A stretch of 64,000 nucleotides of DNA. Source: Bog-1198 sp963727045. Its GTDB lineage: Bacteria > Pseudomonadota > Gammaproteobacteria > Steroidobacterales > Steroidobacteraceae. The position numbers and the translations under genes were made by a program. Within the stretch, counting starts at the first letter, position 1, and each line of letters opens with the position of its first letter. The DNA is taken from contig CAVSES010000002.1 in assembly GCA_963727045.1 (NCBI GenBank), positions 992,001-1,056,000 on the forward strand. The letters run 5' to 3'. Below, one piece after another: positions 44,260 to 52,132 of this stretch. The notes under the pieces are model-generated. The model saw only the letters and a program-made list of their open reading frames with translations, was not told the DNA's origin and searched no databases.

Positions 44260-44496
44260 ATGTCGCGAGTCTGCCAAGTCACGGGCAAGGGCCCCAAGAC
44301 CGGTAACACGGTTTCCCACGCGAACAATCGCAAGCGGCGCCGCTTTTTGCCGAATCTGCACACGCACCGCTTCTGGTCCGAGGTGGAAAAGCGGTTTCTG
44401 AGCCTGCGGGTGTCCACCCGGGGCTTAAGGACCATCGAGAAGCGCGGTGTGGATGTGGTGGTGGCGGATCTGCGCGCCAAGGGCGTCAAGGTTTAA
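44260..44496 (+). CDS. rpmB: 50S ribosomal protein L28
   Basis: A 78-residue ribosomal protein of the large subunit. S-R-V-C-Q-V-T-G-K-G-P-K-T-G-N-x-V-S-H-A-N-N-R-K-R-R-R-F-x-P-N-L and the C-terminal V-S-x-R-G-L-R-T-I-E-K-R-G are standard for gammaproteobacterial L28, with full length (E. coli 78). It begins a two-gene operon with rpmG 10 bases downstream. Confidence 0.98.
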   Translation: MSRVCQVTGKGPKTGNTVSHANNRKRRRFLPNLHTHRFWSEVEKRFLSLRVSTRGLRTIEKRGVDVVVADLRAKGVKV

Positions 44497-44506
44497 GGAA
44501 CGGGCA

Positions 44507-44662
44507 ATGCGCGACAAAATCAAATTGGTCTCTTCGGCGGGTACGGGCCACTACTACACGACGACGAAGAACAAGCGTCTGCACCCGGACAAGCTCGAAA
44601 CGAAGAAATTCGATCCCGTCGTGCGCAAACACGTCGCCTACAAAGAATCGAAGATCAAGTAA
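44507..44662 (+). CDS. rpmG: 50S ribosomal protein L33
   Basis: A 51-residue ribosomal protein: R-D-K-I-K-L-V-S-S-A-G-T-G-H-Y-Y-T-T-T-K-N-K and K-K-F-D-P-V-V-R-K-H-V-A-Y-K-E-S-K-I-K. It is the Cys-free L33 type, which does not bind zinc. ATG 44507 with AAGGAACGGG upstream. Follows rpmB as usual. Confidence 0.98.
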   Translation: MRDKIKLVSSAGTGHYYTTTKNKRLHPDKLETKKFDPVVRKHVAYKESKIK

Positions 44663-44706
44663 TCCTGTCGCGGCACGCCTAACCGGCCTCAACGCCCGAG
44701 CCCACC

Positions 44707-45522
44707 ACGCCCGAGCTCCCTGAAGTAGAAACGACGCGTCGCGGCATTGCGCCTGCACTGCTGCAGAAACGCGTCGCCGGGATGATCGTGCGGGAACGCC
44801 GGCTGCGCTGGCCCATCGCCCCGCACCTCGAGGCCGCCGTTCGCGGTCAGACGGTTCGCAGCATCGATCGGCGCGCGAAATACATTTTGATCCGTTTCGA
44901 CGCCGGAACCTTGATCCTGCATCTCGGCATGTCGGGAAGCCTGCGCTTGGTGAAGCAGGGCACCCCGCCGAGGGCGCACGATCACTGGGACATGGGGGTG
45001 GACGGCGGGTGGTTGCTTCGATTCCACGATCCACGCCGCTTCGGCAGCCTGCATTGGACCCTGGACGATCCCGCGCAGCATCCGCTGCTCAGAGAGCTCG
45101 CGCCGGAGCCGTTGAGCCGGGAGTTCGACGGCGACTATCTCTTCCGGATGACCCGCAAACGCAGCGTCGCCGTGAAGCAATTCATCATGAATTCGCGGGT
45201 CGTCGTGGGCGTCGGCAACATCTATGCCAGCGAAGCGCTGTTTCGCGCGCGCATTTCGCCGCGCCGGGCGGCTCGCCGCCTCACGCGCAAAGAGACGGCC
45301 GCGCTCTCGCAATCGATCAAGGACGTGCTCGGCGATGCAATCAAAATCGGCGGCACGACGCTGCGCGATTACGTCAATGCGGACGGGGCGCCCGGATGTT
45401 TCCGCCAGAAATTGTTCGTGTATGAACGCGGGGGAGAGGCGTGCCGCGTCTGCAAATCCACCATCAAACAATTCGTCCAGGGTCAGCGTTCCACCTATTG
45501 GTGTCCGACCTGTCAGCGCTGA
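44707..45522 (+). CDS. mutM: Formamidopyrimidine-DNA glycosylase, with ACG in place of a start codon
   Basis: A base-excision repair enzyme that removes 8-oxoguanine and formamidopyrimidines and nicks the abasic site. Full length is about 271 residues if read from 44707: P-E-L-P-E-V-E-T-T-R-R-G-I gives catalytic Pro2 and Glu3; Lys in RRAKYILIRF, and the C-terminal zinc finger C-x-V-C-K...Y-W-C-P-T-C-Q. The codon before Pro is ACG (44707-44709). Upstream in frame there are only CCC, GAG, ACC, ACG, TCA, GCC, CCG and then TAA (44680), so no ATG, GTG, TTG or CTG is available. The first ATG (44782) would remove 25 residues including the catalytic ones. Either ACG is used, or the start is mutated or misread. 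Confidence 0.9.
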   Translation, partial: TPELPEVETTRRGIAPALLQKRVAGMIVRERRLRWPIAPHLEAAVRGQTVRSIDRRAKYILIRFDAGTLILHLGMSGSLRLVKQGTPPRAHDHWDMGVDGGWLLRFHDPRRFGSLHWTLDDPAQHPLLRELAPEPLSREFDGDYLFRMTRKRSVAVKQFIMNSRVVVGVGNIYASEALFRARISPRRAARRLTRKETAALSQSIKDVLGDAIKIGGTTLRDYVNADGAPGCFRQKLFVYERGGEACRVCKSTIKQFVQGQRSTYWCPTCQR

Positions 45523-45564
45523 CGCGGACGCCGTTCGGGGTGCGGCTGTCGTGCGGCTCGCCCG

Positions 45565-47328
45565 TCAGTAGACGAGGCCCACGCCCTCGCCGCGCGGGTC
45601 GGACGCCGCCTCCACCTTGCCGGTGGCGAAATCCCAGGTGATGACCTGCATGTTGCCCCACTGCCGGCCCGACACCTTGAGCGTATGCCCCATGGCCTGA
45701 AGCTCCCTGATTTCGGCGTCGGTGAGTGCGCCCGGTTCATAGTCGACTTCGTCGGGCAGGTACTGATGGTGGTAGTGCGGGTATTTCACAATGTCCGCAG
45801 CGCTCATGCCATCCAAGTAATTGATCGTGCCCAGGAGCACCATGCTGATGATGTAGCTGCCGCCGGGCGAGCCGACGATCATCACGCCTTTGGTAGTTTC
45901 GACGAACGTCGGCGACATGCTGGAGAGGCTGCGCTTGTTCGGCGCGATCGAATTCGCGGTCGCGCCGACCAGACCGAATTCGTTGGGCCTGCCGGGCTTG
46001 GTGGAAAAATCATCCATGGTGTTGTTGAGAAGCACGCCGGTTCTCGGGGGCATGTAACCGGTGCCGAAGAAAAGGTTGACCGAAATCGTGGCCGCCACGC
46101 GATTACCGTCCGCGTCGAGCACGGAGAAATGCGTGGTCTGCATTCCCACCGGCTCCGATTCGATGCCCGGCAGCATGTTGGACGGCATGGCCTTGTCGGT
46201 GCGGATACTGCTGCGCTGTCCGGCCGCATAGTCGGGACTCGCGAGCTGCGCGAGCGGCATTTTGACGAAGTCCGGATCCCCCAGATAGATCGCGCGGTCG
46301 CGGTACGCGCGGCGCATGGCTTCGATCACCAGGTGCTTGTCCGTGGCGGAATCGTAGCGGGACATATCGAAGCCGGACAAGATATTGAGCGCGTCGATCA
46401 CGGCAATGCCGCCCGAGGATGGCGGCGAGGCCGACACGACGCGTGCGCCGTGATATTCGCCGACCAGTGGCTTGCGTTCGACCACGCGGTACGCGGCAAG
46501 ATCTTCGAGCGTCCAGATTCCGCCGTCCGCCCGCACTCCGGCGACCAGATCCGCGGCAACCCGGCCCGCATAGAATCCCTGTGATCCCCGATTGGCGATC
46601 GCCTCGAGGGTGTTCGCCAGATCCGGCTGCTTGATGATGGCGCCCACCTCCGGCACGCCGCCGTCCGCGGTCAGGAAAGCCTTCGCCGCGTCCGCGGAGC
46701 GCAGCAATACCTGACGCTTGTAGCGAATGCCCCCCTGCAATCGCGCGTACAGCGGAAAGCCGTCGCGCGCGAGGCGGATCGCGGGCTTGAGACTTTGTTT
46801 CAAGGTCAACTTGCCGTATTTGCGCGCCAGGTACTCGAACGCCGCGGGTTCGCCCGGAATCGCCGCCGCGAGTCCGCCCGCGATCGATGCGTTCTCGATC
46901 GCATTGCCTGCCTTGTCCAAGTACATGTCGCGCGACGCCGCCCCAGGCGCCTTTTCGCGCGCATCGAGCATGGTTTCGTATCCGTCCGACTGTCGATGCA
47001 GCAGATAGAAGCCGCCGCCGCCGAGCCCGGAGCTCGACGGTTCGACGACCGCCAGTGCCGCCGACACCGCCACCGCGGCGTCGAAGGCATTGCCGCCGGC
47101 GGCGAGCGCTTCCTGACCCGCCTGGCTCGCGAGCGGATATGCGCTTGCGATGGCCGCCTTGTGCGCAACCGCCGTGCGGGCGGCAACGGCAGCGCGGGCG
47201 TCCGTCCTCGGCGCCGCGTGTTGGGCGGGGGCATCGTCGGCCGGGGCACGGCCGGCGAAGGCACCGAACGCCAGCACCAAGGCCATGAATTGCCGCGCGA
47301 GGCGCGGAGCGATGGATGAGTGGGTCAA
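45565..47328 (-). CDS. ggt: Gamma-glutamyltranspeptidase
   Basis: A 587-residue periplasmic Ntn-hydrolase that cleaves glutathione and gamma-glutamyl compounds. Signal peptide about 1-30 (ends RAPADD). N-terminal part: ASAYPLASQAGQEALAAGGNAFDAAVAVSAALAVVEPSSSGLGGGGF. The self-cleavage site and nucleophile Thr are in M-Q-T-T-H-F-S-V-L-D (about residue 397), separating large and small subunits; SMSPTFVETTKGVMIVGSPGG binds substrate. The ATG overlaps the coaD stop (ATGA), so it is co-translated with coaD, an unusual partner. Confidence 0.93.
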   Translation of the reverse strand: MTHSSIAPRLARQFMALVLAFGAFAGRAPADDAPAQHAAPRTDARAAVAARTAVAHKAAIASAYPLASQAGQEALAAGGNAFDAAVAVSAALAVVEPSSSGLGGGGFYLLHRQSDGYETMLDAREKAPGAASRDMYLDKAGNAIENASIAGGLAAAIPGEPAAFEYLARKYGKLTLKQSLKPAIRLARDGFPLYARLQGGIRYKRQVLLRSADAAKAFLTADGGVPEVGAIIKQPDLANTLEAIANRGSQGFYAGRVAADLVAGVRADGGIWTLEDLAAYRVVERKPLVGEYHGARVVSASPPSSGGIAVIDALNILSGFDMSRYDSATDKHLVIEAMRRAYRDRAIYLGDPDFVKMPLAQLASPDYAAGQRSSIRTDKAMPSNMLPGIESEPVGMQTTHFSVLDADGNRVAATISVNLFFGTGYMPPRTGVLLNNTMDDFSTKPGRPNEFGLVGATANSIAPNKRSLSSMSPTFVETTKGVMIVGSPGGSYIISMVLLGTINYLDGMSAADIVKYPHYHHQYLPDEVDYEPGALTDAEIRELQAMGHTLKVSGRQWGNMQVITWDFATGKVEAASDPRGEGVGLVY

Positions 47329-47810
47329 AGCTTGCGATGCCGTTTGAGTTCGATCTCGACAATCGGGTGAACGAACTCGGAGACGTTGCCGCCCAACACT
47401 GCGATTTCGCGCACCAGGGTCGATGAGATGAATGTGTATTGTTCCTGCGGCGTCATGAACACGGATTCGATTTCAGGAGTGAGATGCCGGCTCATGTTGG
47501 CCAGCTGAAACTCGAATTCGAAATCCGACACGGCGCGCAATCCGCGCACGATCACGGATAAGCCGTTCTGCCGCGCGAAGTCCACGGTGAGACCCACATA
47601 GCCCATCACTTCGACGTTCTGCACGTCGGTGAGCACCCGCCGGGCCATGTCGACGCGTTGTTCCAGGCTGAACATCGGCGCCTTGTTGGGATTGGCGGCA
47701 ATGGCGACCACCAAGCGATCGAAAATGCTGGCAGCGCGGCGCACCAGGTCGTGATGGCCATTGGTGATCGGATCGAAAGTTCCCGGATAGACGGCTGTTC
47801 TTTTGTGCAT
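47325..47810 (-). CDS. coaD: Phosphopantetheine adenylyltransferase
   Basis: A 161-residue enzyme that adenylates 4'-phosphopantetheine to dephospho-CoA. Nucleotidyltransferase motif Y-P-G-T-F-D-P-I-T-N-G-H-H-D-L (TxGH-type, about 8-22) and I-S-S-T-L-V-R at about 129-135 are intact, with R-G-L-R-A-V-S-D-F-E-x-E-x-Q-x-A-x-M. Length is typical. It follows rsmD by 4 bases, a common gammaproteobacterial order, and overlaps ggt. Confidence 0.97.
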   Translation of the reverse strand: MHKRTAVYPGTFDPITNGHHDLVRRAASIFDRLVVAIAANPNKAPMFSLEQRVDMARRVLTDVQNVEVMGYVGLTVDFARQNGLSVIVRGLRAVSDFEFEFQLANMSRHLTPEIESVFMTPQEQYTFISSTLVREIAVLGGNVSEFVHPIVEIELKRHRKL

Positions 47811-47814
47811 TCAC

Positions 47815-48414
47815 TTAGGCCCGCGCATTGACGCGCGCCAGATGATACCCCACCTCGCCCGCCGCTTTCGATTTGAGCAATTCCCAGTGAGGAGGCAGCG
47901 CCGGTGCGCCGGCGGTCTTTTCGTTTTCCAGATACACGAGTCCCCCCACTTTGAGCCAGTTGCCGGAATCGAGCATTGGAACATATTCCGCCAGCGCGCC
48001 GCGCCCAAATGGCGGGTCCAAGAACGCAATGTCGAATGGGGGAGCGGGCACGCGCAGAAATCGCGCGGCGCCCATTTCAATCACCTGCCCCCGTGCCTTT
48101 CCCCCCAGACGGACCAACTGCTCCTGCAGGCCGCGCGCGGCGGCAACCGCCTGCTCGACGAACACCAGTTCCTTGGCGCCCCGGGAAAGCGCCTCGAGCC
48201 CCAGAACCCCGGAACCGGCGAACAAGTCCAGGCACCGGGCGCCCACGATGTCGTGCTGCAGCCAGTTGAACAAGGTCTCCCGCACCCGATCGGGTGTGGG
48301 CCTGAGGCCCGGGATATCCGGGAAACTGACGCGTCGGCCGCGCCAGCCGCCGCCGATGATACGCACTGAATTGCGGCCGCCCGATCCGTTCGATTCCGTC
48401 TTGAGAGTGGTCAC
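47815..48414 (-). CDS. rsmD: 16S rRNA (guanine966-N2)-methyltransferase
   Basis: A 199-residue SAM-dependent enzyme acting on 16S rRNA. R-I-I-G-G-G-W-R-G-R-R-V, R-P-T-P-D-R-V-R-E-T-L-F-N-W-L, SAM site LDLFAGSGVLGLEALSRGA and catalytic D-P-P-F are all present. Start: GTG 48414 is 7 bases after TATGAT of the palindromic promoter and has no ribosome site; the ATG at 48426 lies within that -10, and GTG 48366 would begin at VRIIGG. The E. coli protein also has a short extension before RIIGG, which supports 48414. Divergent from ftsY. Confidence 0.93.
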   Translation of the reverse strand: MTTLKTESNGSGGRNSVRIIGGGWRGRRVSFPDIPGLRPTPDRVRETLFNWLQHDIVGARCLDLFAGSGVLGLEALSRGAKELVFVEQAVAAARGLQEQLVRLGGKARGQVIEMGAARFLRVPAPPFDIAFLDPPFGRGALAEYVPMLDSGNWLKVGGLVYLENEKTAGAPALPPHWELLKSKAAGEVGYHLARVNARA

Positions 48415-48418
48415 TCCC

Positions 48419-48429
48419 GGTATCATACC
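48419..48429. promoter_or_regulatory. Palindromic divergent -10 element between rsmD and ftsY
   Basis: GGTATCATACC has perfectly complementary arms. The plus strand reads TATCAT (48421-48426), 8 bases before the ftsY ATG; the minus strand reads TATGAT (48427-48422), 7 bases before the rsmD GTG. One symmetric element may thus serve both genes. No clear -35 at 17 bases on the plus strand (TTGAGA lies 14 bases away). Confidence 0.45.
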
Positions 48430-48434
48430 TGCCC

Positions 48435-49400
48435 ATGACGAACGAAGCCGATAAGCCCGGAGTCCGCGGATTCTTCAAACGCCTGCGCGCCAAGTTGAAC
48501 CAGGGCCCCGCGTGGCTCACGTCCGACCTCACCGAGCTGCTGCCCGGGCGCAAGATCGACGCCGAGATCCTGGATGACCTGGAAACCCGGCTGATCACCG
48601 CCGATGTGGGCATGGAAGCCACTGCCCGAATTCTCGGAGATCTGCGCAGGCGCGTGGCGCGCAAGGAACTCAACGACGCGGAAGCACTGCTCACGGCCCT
48701 GCACGATGCCATGGTCGCTATTCTGAAGCCCGTGGAACAGCCTCTCAAAATCGATTCGAGCATCAAGCCTTATGTGATTCTGGTGGTTGGAATCAACGGA
48801 GCCGGCAAGACCACTACCATCGGCAAATTGGCGCACCGGCTGCTCGCCGGCGGACACAGCGTCATGCTGGCGGCCGGCGACACATTTCGCGCGGCGGCGC
48901 GTGAACAGCTGGAAGTCTGGGCCGAGCGCAACAGAGTGCCGATTGTCGCCCAACAAGGCGGCGCGGAACCCGCCGCCGTCATCTTCGACGGCCTCCAGGC
49001 CGCGCGCGCGCGCGGCATCGACGTGCTGATCGCCGATACGGCGGGCCGTCTGCACACGCAGACCCACTTGATGGAAGAGCTGAAGAAGGTCAAGCGCGTG
49101 CTCGCGCGGCTCGATGCCGGCGCGCCGCATGAAGTTCTGCTCGTGCTCGACGGCACGATCGGCCAGAACGCGGTGGCGCAGGCCGAAGAATTCAACAAGG
49201 GATTGGGGGTGACGGGCCTCGTCATCACCAAACTCGACGGCACGGCTAAGGGCGGAGTGGTCCTCGCCATCGCCGAGAAGCTCAAGATTCCGATTCGATT
49301 CGTGGGCATCGGGGAGCAAACGGAGGATTTCGGCGTATTCAACGCATCGGAGTTCGTGACTGCCTTGTTGAGAACGGGTCCCCCCGGCGCGCGACGATGA
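48435..49400 (+). CDS. ftsY: Signal recognition particle receptor
   Basis: A 321-residue SRP-type GTPase that docks ribosome-SRP complexes at the membrane. NG domain: helical N part (about 15-100, LTELLPGRKIDAEILDDLETRLITADVGME), P-loop G-I-N-G-A-G-K-T-T-T-I-G-K (about 118-130), DTFRAAAREQLEVW, ADTAGRLHT, TKLDGTAKGG and a C-terminal FNASEFVTALL. The long acidic A domain of E. coli FtsY is absent. The stop overlaps the ftsE ATG (ATGA). Confidence 0.97.
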   Translation: MTNEADKPGVRGFFKRLRAKLNQGPAWLTSDLTELLPGRKIDAEILDDLETRLITADVGMEATARILGDLRRRVARKELNDAEALLTALHDAMVAILKPVEQPLKIDSSIKPYVILVVGINGAGKTTTIGKLAHRLLAGGHSVMLAAGDTFRAAAREQLEVWAERNRVPIVAQQGGAEPAAVIFDGLQAARARGIDVLIADTAGRLHTQTHLMEELKKVKRVLARLDAGAPHEVLLVLDGTIGQNAVAQAEEFNKGLGVTGLVITKLDGTAKGGVVLAIAEKLKIPIRFVGIGEQTEDFGVFNASEFVTALLRTGPPGARR

Positions 49401-50080
49401 TTCACTTCGATCAGGTTCACAAGCGTTATGCCAATGGCCGCGCGGCCCTGGCCGGTGTGTCGTTCAAGATCGAGCATGGGGAGCTCGCCTTCTTGACGGG
49501 GCACTCCGGCGCAGGCAAGAGCAGCATCTTGAAGCTGATCGCCCTCATCGAGCGGCCGACGCGCGGCCAGGTGTTCATCAACAATCAGAATACTTCGGGA
49601 ATAAAGCCGCGGGGCATTCCGCAGTTCCGCAGACGGCTGGGCGTGGTGTTTCAAGACCACAAGCTGCTGCACGACCGGCCGGTGGCGGATAACGTCGCCC
49701 TGCCGCTGATCATCGCCGGCGTGCCCAAGCGCGAGGTCGACAGGCGCGTTCGCGCCGCGCTCGACCAAGTCGGTCTGCTCGGCAAGGAAAAAAGCGGCGC
49801 CCTCGAACTGTCGACCGGCGAACAGCAGCGCGTCGGCATCGCGCGTGCGGTGGTGGCGAAACCGGACTTGCTGATTGCCGATGAGCCCACGGGCAATCTA
49901 GATCCGGATCTCGCCCTGGAAATCATGAAGTTGTTCAAACGCTTCAACGACGTGGGCGTGACGGTGGTGATCGCGACCCACGATGTGCACCTCATCGGGC
50001 AATTCGACGCGCGGCGCATCGTCCTGGGCGACGGTCGCGTGACCGACGAGGGCAGACCCGCGGACCCGCAGTCTCGATGA
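49397..50080 (+). CDS. ftsE: Cell division ATP-binding protein FtsE
   Basis: A 227-residue ABC ATPase that with FtsX controls periplasmic amidase activation at the septum. Walker A GHSGAGKSS, Q-loop VVFQDHKLL, signature L-S-T-G-E-Q-Q-R (Thr instead of the usual Gly at the third place), Walker B LLIADEPTG and H-loop VVIATHD are all present. It is translationally coupled to ftsY and followed by ftsX after 10 bases. Confidence 0.97.
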   Translation: MIHFDQVHKRYANGRAALAGVSFKIEHGELAFLTGHSGAGKSSILKLIALIERPTRGQVFINNQNTSGIKPRGIPQFRRRLGVVFQDHKLLHDRPVADNVALPLIIAGVPKREVDRRVRAALDQVGLLGKEKSGALELSTGEQQRVGIARAVVAKPDLLIADEPTGNLDPDLALEIMKLFKRFNDVGVTVVIATHDVHLIGQFDARRIVLGDGRVTDEGRPADPQSR

Positions 50081-50090
50081 AGCGCCGGGA

Positions 50091-51011
50091 ATGAACATTC
50101 GAGCGTATTTCGCGCGGCACGCGCAAACCATGGTGGGGTCCCTGGGCCGCATCGTGAGCCAGCCGTTTGCGACGATGATGACCATGGGCGTGGTCGCCGT
50201 GGCCCTGGCCCTGCCACTGTTCTTGAATCTCTTCCTGACGAACGTGCGTAGCGCCACCGCGAACTGGAACGAGGCCTTCGATTTGTCGGTCTACATGGAC
50301 ACGAAAGCGGGCACGGGACGCACCGCATCGGTGGCGAAGCAGCTGCGCCTGCGCGGCGACGTCGCCGCGGTGCGCGTCATCACGGCCGAGCAGGCACTCG
50401 CGGAGTTTCGAATCGAATCGGGTTTCGGCACGGCGCTCGACGCGCTGAACGACAACCCGCTGCCCGACACACTCGTCGTCACACCCACCCTGGCCGCGAG
50501 CACGCCTCAAGGAACGGAAGCGCTCAAAGCGGCTATCGCCGCCCTGCCCCAGGTTCAATCGGTGCAGATCGACACGGAGTGGATCAAACGGCTGCATGCC
50601 ATGCTCGACATTTTGCGCCGCGTGGTGGCGCTCACCGGAGCGCTCCTCGGCGCGGGCGTGATACTCATCGTCGGCAATACGATTCGACTTGATATTCAGA
50701 ACAGGCGCACCGAGATCGAGGTCATGAAATTGGTCGGCGCCAGCGACGGTTTTGCCCGGCGGCCGTTCCTGTACAGCGGGGTGTGGTATGGCCTCGGCGG
50801 TGGCTTGATCGCTCTCACGCTGGTCGGCGTGGCCGCAGCCCTGCTGGCGCGGCCGGTCGATGTCCTGGCCAAGCTTTACGGCAGCACATTCCATTTGCAG
50901 GGGCTCCGATTCGCGAGCGCCCTCGAAGTCCTGGTCTTCGCAGCGGCGCTGGCGTGGTTTGGTTCCTGGCTTGCTGCAACGCGGCATATCCGCCGCATTG
51001 ACCCGACCTAA
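50091..51011 (+). CDS. ftsX: Cell division protein FtsX
   Basis: A 306-residue permease-like subunit of FtsEX. Four membrane helices at about 22-45, 178-203, 225-250 and 275-298, with a large periplasmic loop (about 48-175) between the first two that contacts EnvC-like activators. Conserved L-P-x-V-x-x-V-Q-x-D-x-E-W-I-x-R-L and E-I-E-V-M-K-L-V-G-A-x-D-x-F-x-R-R-P-F-L-Y-x-G identify it. The gene ends 107 bases before rpoH. Confidence 0.95.
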   Translation: MNIRAYFARHAQTMVGSLGRIVSQPFATMMTMGVVAVALALPLFLNLFLTNVRSATANWNEAFDLSVYMDTKAGTGRTASVAKQLRLRGDVAAVRVITAEQALAEFRIESGFGTALDALNDNPLPDTLVVTPTLAASTPQGTEALKAAIAALPQVQSVQIDTEWIKRLHAMLDILRRVVALTGALLGAGVILIVGNTIRLDIQNRRTEIEVMKLVGASDGFARRPFLYSGVWYGLGGGLIALTLVGVAAALLARPVDVLAKLYGSTFHLQGLRFASALEVLVFAAALAWFGSWLAATRHIRRIDPT

Positions 51012-51030
51012 GTCCATATTTTTCAATAGC

Positions 51031-51059
51031 TTGCAAATTATGTGAACTATCGGTAACAT
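51031..51059 (+). promoter_or_regulatory. Putative vegetative promoter of rpoH
   Basis: TTGCAA (51031-51036), 17-base spacer, TAACAT (51054-51059). The transcription start would fall inside the inverted repeat that begins at 51059. A sigma-E-like GTGAACT (51041-51047) with TCGAA about 17 bases later is also present but weaker. Confidence 0.5.
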
Positions 51060-51085
51060 TAGCACTCGAAGTCTGGGAGTGCTAC
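51059..51085. promoter_or_regulatory. CIRCE-type operator (HrcA site) upstream of rpoH
   Basis: TTAGCACTC (51059-51067), 9-base spacer, GAGTGCTAC (51077-51085). This is the CIRCE consensus TTAGCACTC-N9-GAGTGCTAA with a single mismatch in the last base. It lies at the end of a candidate -10 and 33 bases before the rpoH start codon, the place where HrcA would block transcription. CIRCE is the established operator of the heat-sensitive repressor HrcA; its occurrence before rpoH is unusual compared with groESL and dnaK. Confidence 0.88.
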
Positions 51086-51118
51086 CATTACTGCCTGTGA
51101 ATCGGGAGGTTCAATCTG

Positions 51119-51988
51119 ATGGCTACTGCCTTAGTCGCTAAACAACCGAGTGCCTTGGTGTTCGCGGGACCCGTCGGGAGTTTGGACTCCTATATAGACC
51201 GTGTGTCCCAGATTCCGGTTCTATCTAAGGATGACGAGATCGCGCTCGCCGTGCGATTTCGCTCCGAGGCCGATTTGGACGCTGCCAGGCAACTCGTGCT
51301 GTCGCATCTGCGCTTCGTGGTACATATCGCGCGCGGCTACTTGGGGTATGGGCTGCCCATGGGCGACCTTGTCCAGGAGGGCAATGTGGGTCTCATGAAG
51401 GCGGTCAAGCGCTTCGACCCGGCGGTGGGTGTGCGCCTGGTGTCGTTTGCGGTTCATTGGATTCGGGCCGAGATCCACGAGTACGTGCTGCGCAACTGGC
51501 GGCTGGTCAAAGTCGCCACCACCAAGTCTCAGCGCAAGCTGTTCTTCAATTTGCGCAAGATGAAGAAGAATCTGGCGTGGCTGTCGGAAGCTGAAACCGC
51601 CGCCGTGGCACGCGACCTCGGTGTCGACGTGTCGGACGTGCGTGAAATGGAGCAACGCCTTTCGGCCCGCGACATGTCGTTTGATCCGACGCCTGAGAGC
51701 GACGAGGAAGACACCTACTCCCCGGCCATGTACCTGCCGGCGAACAACGCCGACCCCGCCATCGAGGTCGAGAACGAGGAATGGGAAGAAGACTCGACGG
51801 AGCGCTTGGAGCTCGCGCTCGAAAAGCTCGATGAGCGCAGTCGCAGCATCTTGAAGCGGCGCTGGATGACCGAAGACAAGGCGACGCTGCATGAATTGGC
51901 GGATGAATATGGAATTTCCGCCGAGCGCGTGCGCCAGGTCGAGTCGAACGCGATCAACAAGCTCAAGGGTCTGATGGCCGCGGCATAA
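51119..51988 (+). CDS. rpoH: RNA polymerase sigma-32 factor
   Basis: A 289-residue heat-shock sigma factor. Region 2 (about 50-125) contains the HLRFVVHIARGY and DLVQEGNVGLMKAVKRFDP segments and F-A-V-H-W-I-R-A-E-I-H-E-Y-V; the RpoH box Q-R-K-L-F-F-N-L-R (about 138-146) is diagnostic of sigma-32. Region 4 ends with LHELADEYGISAERVRQVE, the -35-binding helix-turn-helix. Strong GGGAGG before the ATG. It directs chaperone and protease genes. The upstream CIRCE site suggests HrcA repression on top of any translational control. The ftsYEX-rpoH order is typical. Confidence 0.97.
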   Translation: MATALVAKQPSALVFAGPVGSLDSYIDRVSQIPVLSKDDEIALAVRFRSEADLDAARQLVLSHLRFVVHIARGYLGYGLPMGDLVQEGNVGLMKAVKRFDPAVGVRLVSFAVHWIRAEIHEYVLRNWRLVKVATTKSQRKLFFNLRKMKKNLAWLSEAETAAVARDLGVDVSDVREMEQRLSARDMSFDPTPESDEEDTYSPAMYLPANNADPAIEVENEEWEEDSTERLELALEKLDERSRSILKRRWMTEDKATLHELADEYGISAERVRQVESNAINKLKGLMAAA

Positions 51989-52022
51989 CGACGCCGGACG
52001 AGGCGTGCGTGAAATCTGCATG

Positions 52023-52060
52023 AGGGTGCCGGCCGGTCAGGGTCGTCACCCTTTATTTTT
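52023..52060 (+). terminator. Intrinsic terminator after rpoH
   Basis: AGGGTG (52023-52028) or AGGGT (52039-52043) can pair with CACCCT / ACCCT (to 52052), directly followed by TTATTTTT. The nearer hairpin AGGGT-CGTC-ACCCT is tight and well placed 50 bases after the rpoH stop. Confidence 0.7.
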
Positions 52061-52132
52061 GGGCGACGATGGCAGCCGCATTGGGCGCACAGTATCCTAC
52101 GGCGGAAACTTCCCATGGAAAGGTGCCATGCC

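Noticed and set aside
44782..45522. mutM starting at the first ATG (44782)
   Set aside because: This would remove Pro2 and Glu3 and 25 conserved residues; the upstream coding match PELPEVET is unmistakable.
51041..51069. Sigma-E promoter for rpoH (GTGAACT with TCGAA)
   Set aside because: Spacing is about 17 and both elements deviate from GGAACTT / TCTGA; kept only as a weak alternative to the vegetative promoter.
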